DNA of 64,000 nucleotides from Catelliglobosispora koreensis DSM 44566 (GCF_000379685.1 NZ_KB903261.1:97-64096); one strand, 5' to 3'; counted from the stretch's first letter, positions 45,093-55,381 are shown. Notes: generated by a model from the sequence alone, not told the origin. Numbers and translations are program-made.

Positions 45093-46346
45093 GTGCCATC
45101 ACGCGCAGAAAAAGTTGGAACTGTTGTGCTCACAGCGCTGATTGTGGGCGGAATCTCCATCCCCGCACCGGCTCACGCGGCGCCCGGCTCGAAGATCACA
45201 TCAGTTCCCGACGGCGGCAGCCGGCCGCAGACCACCCAAGTGGCTCTCATCCCCACCGGAAGTCTCGCCATCCCCAAAGGCCCGGCTGTCGACCCTCTTC
45301 TGGCGCTCGGCGCCCAGGTCGACGCCGCCCGGGAAGAATCCGGCCTGCTTTCCGAACGCATCAATGAACTCCAAGAGGTGCTCGACCGGGCCAAACTCAG
45401 CCAGGCCTGGGCCGAGCACGCGTGGAAGCAAGCCGATGAGCGGCTGAAACTCGCACGGGCAGACGCGGCGACAGCCGCGGCGACGGCATACCAAAACAAG
45501 GACAAGATCCCGGTTCCGTTGCAGAACAACGGATTGGTGAATGATTTGCTGCTGCTGCAGCCAGGTGCGCAGCCTGCCGGAGAGGGCGCCGCCTACGAGC
45601 TAGCCAAGGCGACCGCAGAGGAACACATGACGCGGACGGCGCTGGAGAAGTCCAACGCCGACGAGCGGCTCGCCGCCGCCGAGGTGGCCTCCGCCATTGA
45701 CCTGTTCACCCAGCGCGACAATGCCCGCATCGTCTTGGAACAGCGGTTGCTCCTGCTCAAATCCGAAGACGCGCTCAAGCGGGAGCGCGAGTTGGCCAAG
45801 CTGGCCGTTAACTACGACGCTGGGCAAAGCAACGCTGGCCTGATCGCCCACCCAGAAACACGTAAGGCCGTGCTGTTCGCCTTGCAGCAGCTGGGCAAGC
45901 CATGGCGATTCGCTGAAGAGGGACCAGACTTCTTCGACTGCTCCGGGTTGACACAGACGTCTTATCGTCAGGCGGGCGTCCTGCTCCCGAGAGTGGCGAA
46001 GGATCAGTACTACGCGTACCGCGCCAAGCCGGTGGCTTTGTCCGCGCTACTGCCTGGCGACCTGTTGTTCTACGCCCGCGATCCGCAGGACTGGAAGACC
46101 ATCCACCACGTGATGATCTACCTGGGCAAGGAGAATGGCGTCCACAAGATTGTTCATTCGCCACGCCTGGGTGATGTGGTGAAGATCGCAAACATCAATT
46201 TGGGCGCTGGAAATCAGGTCGACTTCGCGGTCCGGATCATTGACGCCATACCGGTTCCGCAGCCACCTGCGCCGACACCAACCCCCACGCCGACACCAAC
46301 CCCGACGGTGACCCCCACTACACCAGCGGGAAATACGGGCGCGTGA
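45093..46346 (+). CDS. Secreted NlpC/P60 peptidoglycan hydrolase
   Basis: 417 aa from GTG with GGGGAGGA upstream. Signal peptide (VVLTALIVGGISIPAPAHAAPG), a central coiled coil (about 80-245), then NlpC/P60: catalytic Cys in FFDCSGLTQTSY (about 285), His in IHHVMIYLG (about 350). This coiled-coil plus P60 layout matches RipA/actinobacterial cell-separation endopeptidases. The Pro-Thr repeat tail is a wall-spanning linker. Confidence 0.92.
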   Translation: MPSRAEKVGTVVLTALIVGGISIPAPAHAAPGSKITSVPDGGSRPQTTQVALIPTGSLAIPKGPAVDPLLALGAQVDAAREESGLLSERINELQEVLDRAKLSQAWAEHAWKQADERLKLARADAATAAATAYQNKDKIPVPLQNNGLVNDLLLLQPGAQPAGEGAAYELAKATAEEHMTRTALEKSNADERLAAAEVASAIDLFTQRDNARIVLEQRLLLLKSEDALKRERELAKLAVNYDAGQSNAGLIAHPETRKAVLFALQQLGKPWRFAEEGPDFFDCSGLTQTSYRQAGVLLPRVAKDQYYAYRAKPVALSALLPGDLLFYARDPQDWKTIHHVMIYLGKENGVHKIVHSPRLGDVVKIANINLGAGNQVDFAVRIIDAIPVPQPPAPTPTPTPTPTPTVTPTTPAGNTGA

Positions 46347-46467
46347 TCGCGTAGACTAGCGAGGTTGTCTGGGGCGGAGCACGCCCCTCCAGCGTTCCTG
46401 CGGGTGTATAGGCCAAAGTCGAGATGGCCGTTGTGCGCGGGGATGCGCCCACCCGAGAGGTACCACT

Positions 46468-47877
46468 TTGAACAGCAACGCTGTGTCGTTCGACCCTGCT
46501 CAGCTTCCTTCGGTTTTCGAAATCAACATCGATACCCCTGCCGAAACACCGGCAGCCCCCAACGCCGGCGGCTTCGCTGAGCTGGGAGTGCCGAAGAACC
46601 TCGTGCGCACCTTGCGCCAAGAGGGCATCATCGAACCATTCGAGATCCAGACCGCGACCCTTCCCGATGCTCTCGCGGGCCGTGACGTGCTTGGCCGTGG
46701 CCAGACCGGATCCGGCAAGACGCTGGCCTTTGGCCTGGCTGTCCTATCGCGACTCGCCGAAGGCAAGCCTGCCCGCCCGCATCACCCCCGCGCCCTCATC
46801 CTCGTGCCGACGCGCGAGCTCGCGATGCAGGTCGCGGACGCGTTGCGCCCCTTGGCGAAGGCGACCGGGCTTTACCTTGGCACCGCGGTCGGCGGTGTTC
46901 CTTACGACCGTCAGATCCTTGGCCTGCAAAAGGGTCTCGACCTGATGATCGCTACGCCGGGCCGTCTCGGCGACCTCATCGAGCGCGGCTCTTGCTCGCT
47001 CGAAGAGATTGAAATCTCCGTTTTGGACGAAGCCGACCAAATGGCTGACATGGGCTTCCTGCCCGAGGTCACCGCGCTGTTGCAGCAGACCCCGGCCGGT
47101 GGCCAGCGGTTGCTGTTCTCGGCCACTTTGGACGGTGACGTCGACCAGCTCGTGCGCCGGTTCATGAACAACCCGGTGACCCACTCGACCGCGCCCGCTC
47201 AGGCGAGTGTCACGACGATGGATCACCTGCTTCTGCTGATCCCGCCGCAGGAGAAGTTCAAGATCGCTGCCGCTATCGCCAACCGCAAGGGCCGCACGAT
47301 CATGTTCGCCCGTACCCAGATGGCCGTCGACCGGCTCGTGGAACAGCTCCGCGAAGTTGGTGTCCGGGCCGGGGGCCTGCACGGTGGCAAGACCCAGCGC
47401 GTACGCACGCGCACCCTCGCCGAGTTCAAAGAGGGACGCGTGGGCGTGCTCGTCGCGACTGACGTCGCCGCGCGAGGCATCCACGTCGACGGCATCTCGC
47501 TCGTCGTGCACATCGACCCGCCGAAGGACCCCAAGGACTACCTGCACCGCGCTGGCCGGACGGCCCGCGCAGGGGAGTCTGGTGCCGTGGCGACACTGGT
47601 TCTGCCCAAGCAGCGCCGGACGACCTTGCACATGATGCAGAAGGCTGGCGTTGAAGCCCCGGCCGAGCACCGCGTGCGCGCGTCTGACCCGAAGCTGGCC
47701 GAGGTGACCGGTGCCCTGGAGCCGTCAGGCATCCCGGTCAAGGACGAGCCGATGCCGCGTCAGCGCAAGCCGTTCCGTGAAGGCGGCAGTGGTGGTGGCG
47801 GGGGACGCCCGCCGTTCAAGGGCCGCCCGCGTCGTTCGTTTGACGACCGCCCGCGCCAGCGGCACGAGCGCTACTAG
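46468..47877 (+). CDS. DEAD-box RNA helicase
   Basis: 469 aa from a TTG with GAGAGG upstream. All core motifs are present: Q motif and [10 protein letters not shown] (about 68-76), [20 protein letters not shown] (DEAD), SAT, and the C-lobe [10 protein letters not shown]. The C-terminus is Arg/Gly-rich ([18 protein letters not shown] ... [11 protein letters not shown]), an RNA-binding tail. Resembles RhlE/CsdA-type helicases for RNA unwinding or ribosome assembly. The 121-nt leader is unusually long for this window and could carry cold-shock control. Its end overlaps the Cds1-like gene by 4 nt. Confidence 0.93.
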   Translation: MNSNAVSFDPAQLPSVFEINIDTPAETPAAPNAGGFAELGVPKNLVRTLRQEGIIEPFEIQTATLPDALAGRDVLGRGQTGSGKTLAFGLAVLSRLAEGKPARPHHPRALILVPTRELAMQVADALRPLAKATGLYLGTAVGGVPYDRQILGLQKGLDLMIATPGRLGDLIERGSCSLEEIEISVLDEADQMADMGFLPEVTALLQQTPAGGQRLLFSATLDGDVDQLVRRFMNNPVTHSTAPAQASVTTMDHLLLLIPPQEKFKIAAAIANRKGRTIMFARTQMAVDRLVEQLREVGVRAGGLHGGKTQRVRTRTLAEFKEGRVGVLVATDVAARGIHVDGISLVVHIDPPKDPKDYLHRAGRTARAGESGAVATLVLPKQRRTTLHMMQKAGVEAPAEHRVRASDPKLAEVTGALEPSGIPVKDEPMPRQRKPFREGGSGGGGGRPPFKGRPRRSFDDRPRQRHERY

Positions 47878-48962
47878 CGCCACTGTCCTGTGTGGAGGAA
47901 GTGCTGGACCGTGGAGTAGGCGTGTCCTAGGTCCAGCCCTTGTTCCAAAATCCACGCATCGTTGTAGTAGGTGTTGGCGTATCGCTCGCCACCATCGCAG
48001 AGCAGCGTGACGACAGAACCGGTCTCGCCTCGTTCCAGCATTTGTGCGATCAGGCCGAAAGCTCCCCACAGGTTGGTTCCTGTCGAGCCGCCGATGCGAC
48101 GGCCGAGAACCCCTGAGCCGATGCGCATCGCGGCCAGGGAGCCCTCGTCTGGTACCAGCACCATTTTGTCCACAATGGACGGCAGGAAGCTGGCCTCGAC
48201 CTTGGGCCGCCCGATCCCTTCGATCCTGGATCCCTTACCTGTCACCACATTCCAGTCACCGCTGACATAGGCGGGATAGAACGCGGAGTTCTCCGGGTCG
48301 ACGACGCAGATCTTGGTGCAGTGGCGCTGATAGCGCACATAGCGGCCGATCGTCGCCGAGGTTCCGCCCGTTCCCGCGCCAATGACGACCCAGGCTGGAA
48401 TGGGGTGCCGCTCTTGCGACATCTGCTGGAAGATCGATTCGGCGATGTTGTTGTTGCCCCGCCAGTCAGTCGCCCGCTCGGCGAAGGTGAACTGGTCCAT
48501 GAAGTGCCCACCACGGCTGGCGGCCAGCGCTCGCGCCTCGTTCACGACCTGCGCCGGGTCTTCGACCAGATGACACTCGGCCCCGCTGAACTCGATGAGT
48601 TCGCACTTCTCCTTGCTCGTCGAGGCCGGCATGACGGCGATGAATGGCAGACCGAGCATGCGGGCGAAATAGGCTTCCGACACGGCTGTCGAGCCCGACG
48701 ACGCCTCAACAATGGTGGTATTCGGGCGAATCCAGCCGTTGCAGAGCGCGTGGAGGAACAGCGAACGCGCCAGCCGGTGCTTGAGCGAACCGGTGGGGTG
48801 GACTGACTCGTCCTTCAGGTACAGGTCGATGCCCCAGCTATGCGGCAACGGAAACGGGAGCAGATGGGTGTCCGCGCTGCGGTTAGCGTCGGCACTCACC
48901 TTGGCGATCGCCTCGGTTACCCACTCGCGGTCGTCTTCCCTGCACCGGTCAGCCTGTTCCAT
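47874..48962 (-). CDS. PLP-dependent cysteine desulfhydrase, Cds1-like
   Basis: 362 aa of the fold II PLP family (cysteine synthase-like). PLP Lys in [14 protein letters not shown] (about residue 62); phosphate loop [17 protein letters not shown] (about 205). The length and [21 protein letters not shown] motif fit Cds1 of actinobacteria, which releases H2S from L-cysteine. The upstream Lrp gene ends 9 nt away and likely regulates it. Confidence 0.85.
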   Translation of the reverse strand: MEQADRCREDDREWVTEAIAKVSADANRSADTHLLPFPLPHSWGIDLYLKDESVHPTGSLKHRLARSLFLHALCNGWIRPNTTIVEASSGSTAVSEAYFARMLGLPFIAVMPASTSKEKCELIEFSGAECHLVEDPAQVVNEARALAASRGGHFMDQFTFAERATDWRGNNNIAESIFQQMSQERHPIPAWVVIGAGTGGTSATIGRYVRYQRHCTKICVVDPENSAFYPAYVSGDWNVVTGKGSRIEGIGRPKVEASFLPSIVDKMVLVPDEGSLAAMRIGSGVLGRRIGGSTGTNLWGAFGLIAQMLERGETGSVVTLLCDGGERYANTYYNDAWILEQGLDLGHAYSTVQHFLHTGQWR

Positions 48963-48971
48963 GCCCCGAAT

Positions 48972-49421
48972 CTAGCTGGCTTCTGACGTCAGCGGCCGTG
49001 GGCGGCCTTCCCACTTGGTCGACAGGGCGATCATCGTGCGTGTCCGGCTGACGCCCTGGATGCGCGACAAGCGCACGATCACGTGCTCTAGCTCGTCGAT
49101 GGAAGCCACCCGCACCTTGACCAGGTATGACTCGTCGCCGGCCATGAAGTAGCAGGATTCGATCTCTTCCATCGCGCGCAGATCGTCGAGCGTTTGGTCA
49201 CTGGCGTTCGCGACCAATCCGATGATCGCCGTGACACCAAGGTCGATCGCGTGGGGCTCGACGTCGGCGTGGTAGCCCCGCAAAACCCCCGCTGTCTCCA
49301 GTTTGCCTACTCGCTCATGTACGGCCGGAGCGGACAAGCCGACCTTGCGGGCTAATTCGGCATACGAAAGCCTCGCGCTGCGCCGCAGGAGGTCAACGAT
49401 GCTTCGATCTATTGCGTCCAC
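48972..49421 (-). CDS. Lrp/AsnC-family regulator
   Basis: 149 aa from GTG. N-terminal helix-turn-helix (IDRSIVDLLRRSARLSYAELARKVGLSAPAVHERV) followed by the RAM ligand-binding domain (AIIGLVANASDQTLDDLRAMEEIESCYFMAGDESYLVKV). These sense amino acids. As it is just upstream of the Cds1-like gene, it probably controls cysteine breakdown. Confidence 0.92.
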   Translation of the reverse strand: MDAIDRSIVDLLRRSARLSYAELARKVGLSAPAVHERVGKLETAGVLRGYHADVEPHAIDLGVTAIIGLVANASDQTLDDLRAMEEIESCYFMAGDESYLVKVRVASIDELEHVIVRLSRIQGVSRTRTMIALSTKWEGRPRPLTSEAS

Positions 49422-49596
49422 AAGGTGACCCTAGGCCCTTTTCGGTGGAGTCCGCACTTTGGAGGCCGATCTTCGGGCAATATACGAATTGAGCTCGTAA
49501 TTCTACTCAGCATTCTTGCCAAAAGGTGCATATTGATGTTTTTGGGACGTGACGCCCAAGCGGTGCTCTAATTGGCTTCGAGACGAGGAGGTGAGC

Positions 49597-49830
49597 GTGG
49601 ACACGGGAGATCGCCTGCTAACGCCCGGCGAGGTGGCCGCGCTGTTCCGGGTAGACCCTAAGACGGTGACCAGGTGGGCAGCGGCTGGACGCATCGGCAG
49701 CATACGCACGCCCGGCGGTCACCGCCGGTTCCGGGAATCCGAAGTCAAAGCGCTATTAGAGGGCGGACTGGACTTTGACGACATGCCCGAGCCAACACCA
49801 GGCTCGCATGCCCGTCATCCGGCCCACTAG
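49597..49830 (+). CDS. bldC: BldC-type developmental regulator
   Basis: 77 aa from GTG 49597, 6 nt after GAGGAG; GTG 49591 is too close. The MerR-like HTH LLTPGEVAALFRVDPKTVTRWAAAGRIGSIRTPGGHRRFRESEVKALLEGG is nearly that of BldC in streptomycetes, which keeps cells in vegetative growth. No dimerisation helix follows, as in BldC. Confidence 0.93.
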   Translation: MDTGDRLLTPGEVAALFRVDPKTVTRWAAAGRIGSIRTPGGHRRFRESEVKALLEGGLDFDDMPEPTPGSHARHPAH

Positions 49831-49866
49831 TCCTATGTAGATTTGGCGCCGGTATAACCTCGCCGC

Positions 49867-51159
49867 ATGACAGCAAACCGGCGCGCCGCGCAGTTGCTTG
49901 CGGCGAGCTGCACCGCGCTTAGCGGGGCAATAGCGCAGCACATGCCGAGCGGGCCCTATCGCGAGTTCGTGACCTGGGCCTTCTCGCCGCGAAACCCGCG
50001 GCAGCAGGAGTTTTTGCGGCTGTGCGGTCTAACGCAGCTGGTCAGCATGAACACGTCCATCCTAAGTGGACTGGTCAGCGAGGACGCTTGGCCGATCATG
50101 CTGCGCCAGGCCGGCTTGATGAACGCCTATCAGGTGTTAGAGGTCATCTCAGACAACCTCGCCATGGGCTTGGGCGAGGTCACGCTCGATGAGACCGCTC
50201 AGCAACGGCGGCTTCTCGTCAGCTCGGTCAACCGGGCGATGACGGAGGCGCTGCTGCCTGGGCGGCAAACACCCGCCGTGCTCTTGCTCGCGGGACATGC
50301 CAAGCAAGCGGCACAGTTCGCCTCGGGATTCGACCAGAGTCTCGCCGCTGCCAAGCACGCGGGTGCCGCCGACGAATACACCGCCGCGCTTCAGTCAGCC
50401 GGGAAAGCCGTGCCCGCCCGCGAGGAGCTGGAATTCGGGCTGTGGTCAGCTCTCGTGGCCGGCGTCGAGGTCTGCCGGGAACTGTCAGCCGCGATGACCG
50501 GGACGGCCACGGCGACCCTTGTCCGGCAAGGGCTTGCCGACCGTTATCAGGGTGTTGACCGCACGCTCTACGCCGCGCACCTGTCCCGCCTCGAACTAGC
50601 CGCCGTTGGCGCGCAAACCATCCTCGTCACCCCGACCGTGGGGTTCTACCTCGCCGTGCTTTATGAGCAAATCGAAACCACCAGTGGGTACGCCGACATC
50701 GTGGCCGATGGCACGTTAGGTGAAGTGCTCGCGGACGCGTCGTTGCTCGTGCGCCTGCAAAACGATCTGGGAACGGCCCTCCTGCGGATGACCCCGGTGC
50801 AGCAGGCCGCCCGTTTGCGGGAACTGCCAGGCGAAGTCGTGCAGGCGCTGAAGGACACCGAGGATCCCCTGTTTGACCGGCTCCACAAAGACGCGCTGAA
50901 CGGCGAAACAAACGTCGCGCTGTGGCATGCGAGGCGATCCGTCAGCACGGCTGCGGCCTGGCGGGCGCTCGCGGACAGCCTGGCCTACTACTCAGCGCTC
51001 TACGTCCAGCATCGGGAGCGCCTAATGAACAATCTGCCGGAGCTGGAAACGCGGCTGGGCGACAAGCGGGCGAGCACGCTGATCGAGCGTTTCGTCATGT
51101 TCCATGAGCAGATGTATGCCAAGCGTCACACGGAAACCGCAGGTGAATACGCGATTTAG
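49867..51159 (+). CDS. Unknown all-helical protein
   Basis: 430 aa with no signal or membrane span. Mostly alpha-helical. LLVRLQNDLGTALLR (about residue 297) is faintly like the metal-binding N-D-x-x-S/T motif of terpene synthases, but no DDxxD partner was seen. It lies between bldC and ubiX. Function not assigned. Confidence 0.75.
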   Translation: MTANRRAAQLLAASCTALSGAIAQHMPSGPYREFVTWAFSPRNPRQQEFLRLCGLTQLVSMNTSILSGLVSEDAWPIMLRQAGLMNAYQVLEVISDNLAMGLGEVTLDETAQQRRLLVSSVNRAMTEALLPGRQTPAVLLLAGHAKQAAQFASGFDQSLAAAKHAGAADEYTAALQSAGKAVPAREELEFGLWSALVAGVEVCRELSAAMTGTATATLVRQGLADRYQGVDRTLYAAHLSRLELAAVGAQTILVTPTVGFYLAVLYEQIETTSGYADIVADGTLGEVLADASLLVRLQNDLGTALLRMTPVQQAARLRELPGEVVQALKDTEDPLFDRLHKDALNGETNVALWHARRSVSTAAAWRALADSLAYYSALYVQHRERLMNNLPELETRLGDKRASTLIERFVMFHEQMYAKRHTETAGEYAI

Positions 51160-51172
51160 TACGCTGGCTGCT

Positions 51173-51787
51173 ATGCGCACCCCGTGGATCGTCGGCGTCT
51201 CCGGCGCTTCCGGCACGCCTTACGCGGCCGCGGTCCTGCGTGCTCTGATCACGGCTGGCGAACCAGTTGACCTGGTGGTGTCGCGGGCGGCAAGGCTGAC
51301 GATCCTCGATGAGACCAGCCTGTCGTTTCGGGACGCGCACTGGGAGCAAGACTTAACGAGCTGGATTGGCTTGGCGCCCAACGATATTCGCTATTGGCCC
51401 GCGGGCGATCTGGCGGCCGGGCCGTCAAGTGGTTCCTACCCCGCTCGCGGGATGATCGTCGTACCAGCGTCCACGGCCGCCTGCGCGGGCATCGCCCTTG
51501 GCCTGTCCAAGGATCTGCTCCAGCGCGCGGCCGAAGTCAACTTGAAGGAACGCCGCCCCGTCGTTGTCGTGCCACGCGAAACTCCCGTTACACGTAGCCA
51601 TTTGCTGCACTTGGTGGAGCTCATCGACTCAGGAGCCGTTGTCCTGCCCGCTAGCCCCGGCTTCTATGGCATAGGAGCGGCGGCCAGTTCGCAGCAACTC
51701 ATCGACTTCGTCGCGGGCAAAATCCTCGACACCGTCGGCGTCAAGCACGACCTGCTCACTCGCTGGACCGGTCAGCTGAGCACGTAG
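51173..51787 (+). CDS. ubiX: Flavin prenyltransferase UbiX
   Basis: 204 aa from ATG 51173. It makes prenylated FMN, the cofactor of UbiD. Signature GVSGASGTPYAAAVLRAL at the N-terminus, VVPASTAACAGIALGLSKDLLQRAAEVNLKERRPVVVVPRETP in the middle, and PASPGFY near the end. Convergent with the prenyltransferase gene, sharing 16 nt at the 3' ends. Cofactor supplier for the adjacent UbiD. Confidence 0.94.
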   Translation: MRTPWIVGVSGASGTPYAAAVLRALITAGEPVDLVVSRAARLTILDETSLSFRDAHWEQDLTSWIGLAPNDIRYWPAGDLAAGPSSGSYPARGMIVVPASTAACAGIALGLSKDLLQRAAEVNLKERRPVVVVPRETPVTRSHLLHLVELIDSGAVVLPASPGFYGIGAAASSQQLIDFVAGKILDTVGVKHDLLTRWTGQLST

Positions 51788-52611
51788 GCCAGCAGGCCGA
51801 AGAGGAATAGCACGATGCCAACGAAACCGTTGGCGGTAAAGAACGCGCGGTTCACCTTGGACAAATCGTTGGGCGTCACAACCCGGTGCTGGTAAATGAA
51901 CGCGACGGCGGTTAGCGCCAGCCCGACATACCAGGGCCAGGCCAGCTTGGTCCACAGTCCAAACCAGACGAACAAGCCGAACGTCACCGCGTGCACGATG
52001 CTCGAAAGCCTTAGCGCGAACGCAACGCCGTAGCGCGCGGGCACACTGTGCACGCCGATCTCGCGGTCGATCGTGGCATCTTGGCACGCGTAGATCAGGT
52101 CGAACCCGCCGATCCACAAACCAACCGCGGTGCCGAGAAGCCAGGCGGGGCCTGAGCCGGCGAAGATCCCGGTGACGGCCAGCCATGCACCAACCGGGCC
52201 AACCGCTTGCGCCACAGCGAGAATCGCGTGCGGCCAGTTCGTAAACCGTTTCCCATAGGGGTAAACGACCAGCGGGATGACCGCGAGCGGGGCCAGCCAG
52301 GTCACGAGCGGGTTCAGTAGGACCGCCGCGGCGAAGAACACCGCGAGCGCGACAATCGCCCCGATCCAAGCCGTGCGCACGGAAACGGCACCGGTCACGA
52401 GTTCCCGTTGCGCCGTACGCGGATTGCGCGCGTCGATGTGCCGGTCGATGATGCGGTTGGCCGCCATGGCAAACGTGCGTGCGCCCACCATCGCGACGGT
52501 GATGAGCACGAGTTGCTTGAACGAAGCACCCGCGATGATGGCGGAAAGGTAGGCGAACGGCAGAGCGAAGACAGAGTGCTCGATCGCGACGAGCTTCAGA
52601 AACGCCTTCAC
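51772..52611 (-). CDS. mqnP: UbiA-type prenyltransferase of the menaquinone route
   Basis: 279 aa, about eight membrane helices. First Asp-rich motif NRIIDRHIDARNPRT (about 62) and second DATIDREIGVHSVPARYG (about 178). It attaches the isoprenoid chain to 1,4-dihydroxy-6-naphthoate or the product of the next step. ATG overlaps the ubiD stop (ATGA). The MqnP name rests on the futalosine context. Confidence 0.88.
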   Translation of the reverse strand: MKAFLKLVAIEHSVFALPFAYLSAIIAGASFKQLVLITVAMVGARTFAMAANRIIDRHIDARNPRTAQRELVTGAVSVRTAWIGAIVALAVFFAAAVLLNPLVTWLAPLAVIPLVVYPYGKRFTNWPHAILAVAQAVGPVGAWLAVTGIFAGSGPAWLLGTAVGLWIGGFDLIYACQDATIDREIGVHSVPARYGVAFALRLSSIVHAVTFGLFVWFGLWTKLAWPWYVGLALTAVAFIYQHRVVTPNDLSKVNRAFFTANGFVGIVLFLFGLLAYVLS

Positions 52612-54071
52612 TTGAAGCCGTACTCCTTCCAGCGTTTGTCCACTTTGGACACGACATCGGGTGACATCGTCATTTCTTCCGGCCAGCCGCGGTGATAGCC
52701 CTCGGTCGGCAGTTTGCGCGTCGCGTCAACGCCGGCCTTGCCGCCCCAGAACTGTTGGTACGACGCGTGATCGAGGTGGTCGACCGGGCCTTCCGTCAAC
52801 AGCAGATCGCGCGAGTAGTCGACATTGCCAAACGCCCGGAACGCGACCTCGTGCAAGTCCTGTGGATCGCAGTCGTCATCGACGATCACGATGAGCTTGG
52901 TGAGGCTGAGCAAATGCGCGCCCCAGACCGCGTTCATCACCTTCTGCGCGTGCTTGGGGTAGCGCTTGCGGATCGACACGATGAGACAGTTGTGGAAGAC
53001 CCCCGGCTCGGGCATGTGCATGTCGATGATGTCGGGCACGAGCAGTTTGATGAGGGGCAAGAAGATGCGCTCAGTCGCGTGGCCGAGCGGACCGTCCTCC
53101 TGCGGCGGCTTGCTCGTGACGATCGAGTGATAGATCGGCGCGCGGCGCATCGTGATGCACTCGACGTGCAGCACAGGGAACGGCTCGACCGGGGTGTAGA
53201 AACCGGTGTGGTCCCCAAACGGGCCCTCGGGGTGCCGCTCGCCCGGCTCGACATATCCCTCCAGGATCACCTGCGCGTGCGCGGGCACCTGAAGCGGAAC
53301 GGTCACGCAGTCCACCATCTCGACGCGTTCCCCGCGCAGGAAACCTGCGAACAGGTACTCGTCGATATCTCCCGGAAGCGGCGCGGACGCGGCGTAGGAC
53401 ACGACCGGGTCAGCCCCGAACGCGATGGCGACGGGAAGACGCTGACCGAGCCGCTCGGCGACCGCGTGGTGTGCGGTGGAGTCCTTGTGAATCTGCCAGT
53501 GCATGCCGAGCGTGTTGTGCGAGTGCTGCTGCAACCGGTAAAGCCCTAGGTTCCGCTTGCCCGTCTCCGGGTGTTTCGTGTGCGTCAAGCCATAGTTGTG
53601 GAAGATGCCGCCGTCGCCCGGCCAGGTCATCAGTCCAGGCAGCAGGTTCAGGTCCACGTCAGCGCCCTTGAGCACGACTTCCTGACACGGTGCCGTCTTG
53701 ACCTTTTTCGGCGGGAGCGACTTGAGCTGCATCACCTTGCCGAGCCCGTCCATCATGCCGCTGAAGCCAACCGGCAACTCCGGCTTGATCAGGTCACCGA
53801 TGCGGGTGCCGATCTCGTCCACGCTCTTTACGCCGAGCGCAATGGCCATGCGCTTTTCGGTGCCAAACAGGTTGATGGCGACCGGCATCTGACCGCGGGT
53901 GGGCTTCTCGAACAGCAGCGCGGGGCCCTTGGCACGGACCGTCCTGGTGACGATCTCGGAGATCTCCAGCGTGGGGTCAACGGGGGCGGTCACCCGGTGC
54001 AATTCACCCGCCTGCTCAAGAGCCGCCAGAAACTCCTGCAGATCCTGGTATGGAAAACGCGGTCCAGCCAT
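52608..54071 (-). CDS. UbiD-family decarboxylase of the menaquinone route
   Basis: 487 aa from ATG 54071 (an ATG at 54080 adds three residues). prFMN-dependent decarboxylase. Family features: NLFGTEKRMAIALGV (about 72), LPGLMTWPGDGGIFHNYGLTHTKHPETGKRNLGLYRLQ (about 145), EGPFGDHTGFYTPVEPFPVLHVECITMRRAPIY (about 280). It works with UbiX and the prenyltransferase and removes the 2-carboxyl of the naphthoate. Confidence 0.93.
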   Translation of the reverse strand: MAGPRFPYQDLQEFLAALEQAGELHRVTAPVDPTLEISEIVTRTVRAKGPALLFEKPTRGQMPVAINLFGTEKRMAIALGVKSVDEIGTRIGDLIKPELPVGFSGMMDGLGKVMQLKSLPPKKVKTAPCQEVVLKGADVDLNLLPGLMTWPGDGGIFHNYGLTHTKHPETGKRNLGLYRLQQHSHNTLGMHWQIHKDSTAHHAVAERLGQRLPVAIAFGADPVVSYAASAPLPGDIDEYLFAGFLRGERVEMVDCVTVPLQVPAHAQVILEGYVEPGERHPEGPFGDHTGFYTPVEPFPVLHVECITMRRAPIYHSIVTSKPPQEDGPLGHATERIFLPLIKLLVPDIIDMHMPEPGVFHNCLIVSIRKRYPKHAQKVMNAVWGAHLLSLTKLIVIVDDDCDPQDLHEVAFRAFGNVDYSRDLLLTEGPVDHLDHASYQQFWGGKAGVDATRKLPTEGYHRGWPEEMTMSPDVVSKVDKRWKEYGFK

Positions 54072-54144
54072 GTGGGTCATCCTCGCATTCGGTAAAAAGG
54101 CAGGTTGCCGCGACCTGCGGGATAGCGCGGTCGTTTGACCTTGG

Positions 54145-54957
54145 GTGAAGCGCCGCATCCCGATTTTGCTGGCTACGCTGGCCTTTCTGACCCAGGCCGG
54201 CGCGTTCTCGGGTACCCCCAATTATCCATGGTGTGAAACTGGCCAGCCGGCGCCAACAAGCGCGCCCGAGGGTTCCCCATCACTGTCGTCTCCGGACACT
54301 TGCCGTGCGCGGGTGACCGCGATGCAGCGCTCCGCGCCCCTTCCCAGCCCGGGCTATCACCATCTGGGCGCGACGACGGCGAGCGGCTGGTCGGGGATCA
54401 TCGCCCGGTTCCAGGTGGGCGATCCCGCAGTGCGCGCTGAGACCTTTGACTTCCTCGCCGGGCGCGTCATGGCCAAGGGCGACACCCCCGACGGCATCCA
54501 GTGGCTGGAAGCGGGCTGGACCGAGACCGGCTGGTCCGGCAACGGCAAGCAGCGCATCTACACCTACGACACGAACCGTGACGCGTGGGTCTTCTACGAC
54601 CAGTACGAGATCAAGACCGGCGACAAGATCTGGATCTACCTGCAGACGGAACGTGAGGCACCCTCCACCGCGTGGCAGGCGTGGCTCTGGTGGGGCGACA
54701 AGTGGAATCTGCTCACGAGCCAGGAACTGCCGATCACTGGGCGGGCCAAGATCGAGCAGTACATCGAAGTGCATTCTGAGAAGCCCTTTGACGTCCCGCA
54801 GGTGCGGGTCGACAACGTGAGCCTCAAAGATGGCGCGAGCGGACCGCTCGTCTACTGGGATGGCCAGGTGCCAACCGCGCCCGGGGCATCGAACGCTGAC
54901 TACTGTCTTGAGTGGATCAACCGCTACGACGCGTGGACGGCTGGCAGCTGCCAATAG
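54145..54957 (+). CDS. Secreted protein of unknown function
   Basis: 270 aa from GTG. Signal peptide (IPILLATLAFLTQAGAFSG). The mature domain is beta-rich with many Trp (TASGWSGIIARFQVG, WLEAGWTETGWSGNGKQRIYTYDTNRDAWVFYD, TAWQAWLWWGDKWNLL), suggestive of a lectin-like or neprosin-like beta sandwich. No catalytic motif identified. Cys residues near both ends may pair. Confidence 0.7.
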   Translation: MKRRIPILLATLAFLTQAGAFSGTPNYPWCETGQPAPTSAPEGSPSLSSPDTCRARVTAMQRSAPLPSPGYHHLGATTASGWSGIIARFQVGDPAVRAETFDFLAGRVMAKGDTPDGIQWLEAGWTETGWSGNGKQRIYTYDTNRDAWVFYDQYEIKTGDKIWIYLQTEREAPSTAWQAWLWWGDKWNLLTSQELPITGRAKIEQYIEVHSEKPFDVPQVRVDNVSLKDGASGPLVYWDGQVPTAPGASNADYCLEWINRYDAWTAGSCQ

Positions 54958-54958
54958 C

Positions 54959-55336
54959 TCACTCGCGGAAGCCCTCCATGAACCGCCTAAAGAACCCGCC
55001 CTCGCGCGGCAAAGCGGGCGCTGGCGGTGGTGCGGCGGATCGTTGCCTGGCGACCGGCTGGTCGTAATCGGTCCGCGCGATCGCGTCGATCACTTGCTCT
55101 TCCGTGAAGTGCTCGGACCCTTCGATGTGCGGCACGAAGCCGACAAGCATCCCGTTGGCCATCACGGTCGCCTCTAGTCCGGCTGTCCCGTCGGTATCCC
55201 ATAGCGCTTCGCGGTCTCCGGGCACCACGACCCGGATCCCGAACTGGGACACCCCAGCACGCGGCTGCGCCACGTGAGCCGGGACACCCCGCTCCCGTAA
55301 CGCGTCAACGACCCGGCGAGCTCGGCTTTCATCCAT
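54959..55336 (-). CDS. Conserved actinobacterial small protein
   Basis: 125 aa, soluble, with an N-terminal ferredoxin-like layout (RRVVDALRERGVPAHVAQPRAGVSQFGIRVVVPG) and a Pro/Ala-rich tail ending in FFRRFMEGFRE. No enzyme motif. Last gene after the ccsB operon, 45 nt away, on the same strand. Confidence 0.7.
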   Translation of the reverse strand: MDESRARRVVDALRERGVPAHVAQPRAGVSQFGIRVVVPGDREALWDTDGTAGLEATVMANGMLVGFVPHIEGSEHFTEEQVIDAIARTDYDQPVARQRSAAPPPAPALPREGGFFRRFMEGFRE

Positions 55337-55381
55337 GCCGAAAACGTTAGGCCGAGTCGCTGTGCGCCACCTGTGTATCGG

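Noticed and set aside
46250-46330. CRISPR-like or tandem DNA repeat (ccgacaccaacccc)
   Set aside because: It encodes the Pro-Thr repeat linker of the NlpC/P60 protein; no spacers.
51629-52657. Minus-strand open frame of 342 codons overlapping the prenyltransferase gene
   Set aside because: It is a high-GC shadow; the real gene is the UbiA-type frame with both Asp-rich motifs.
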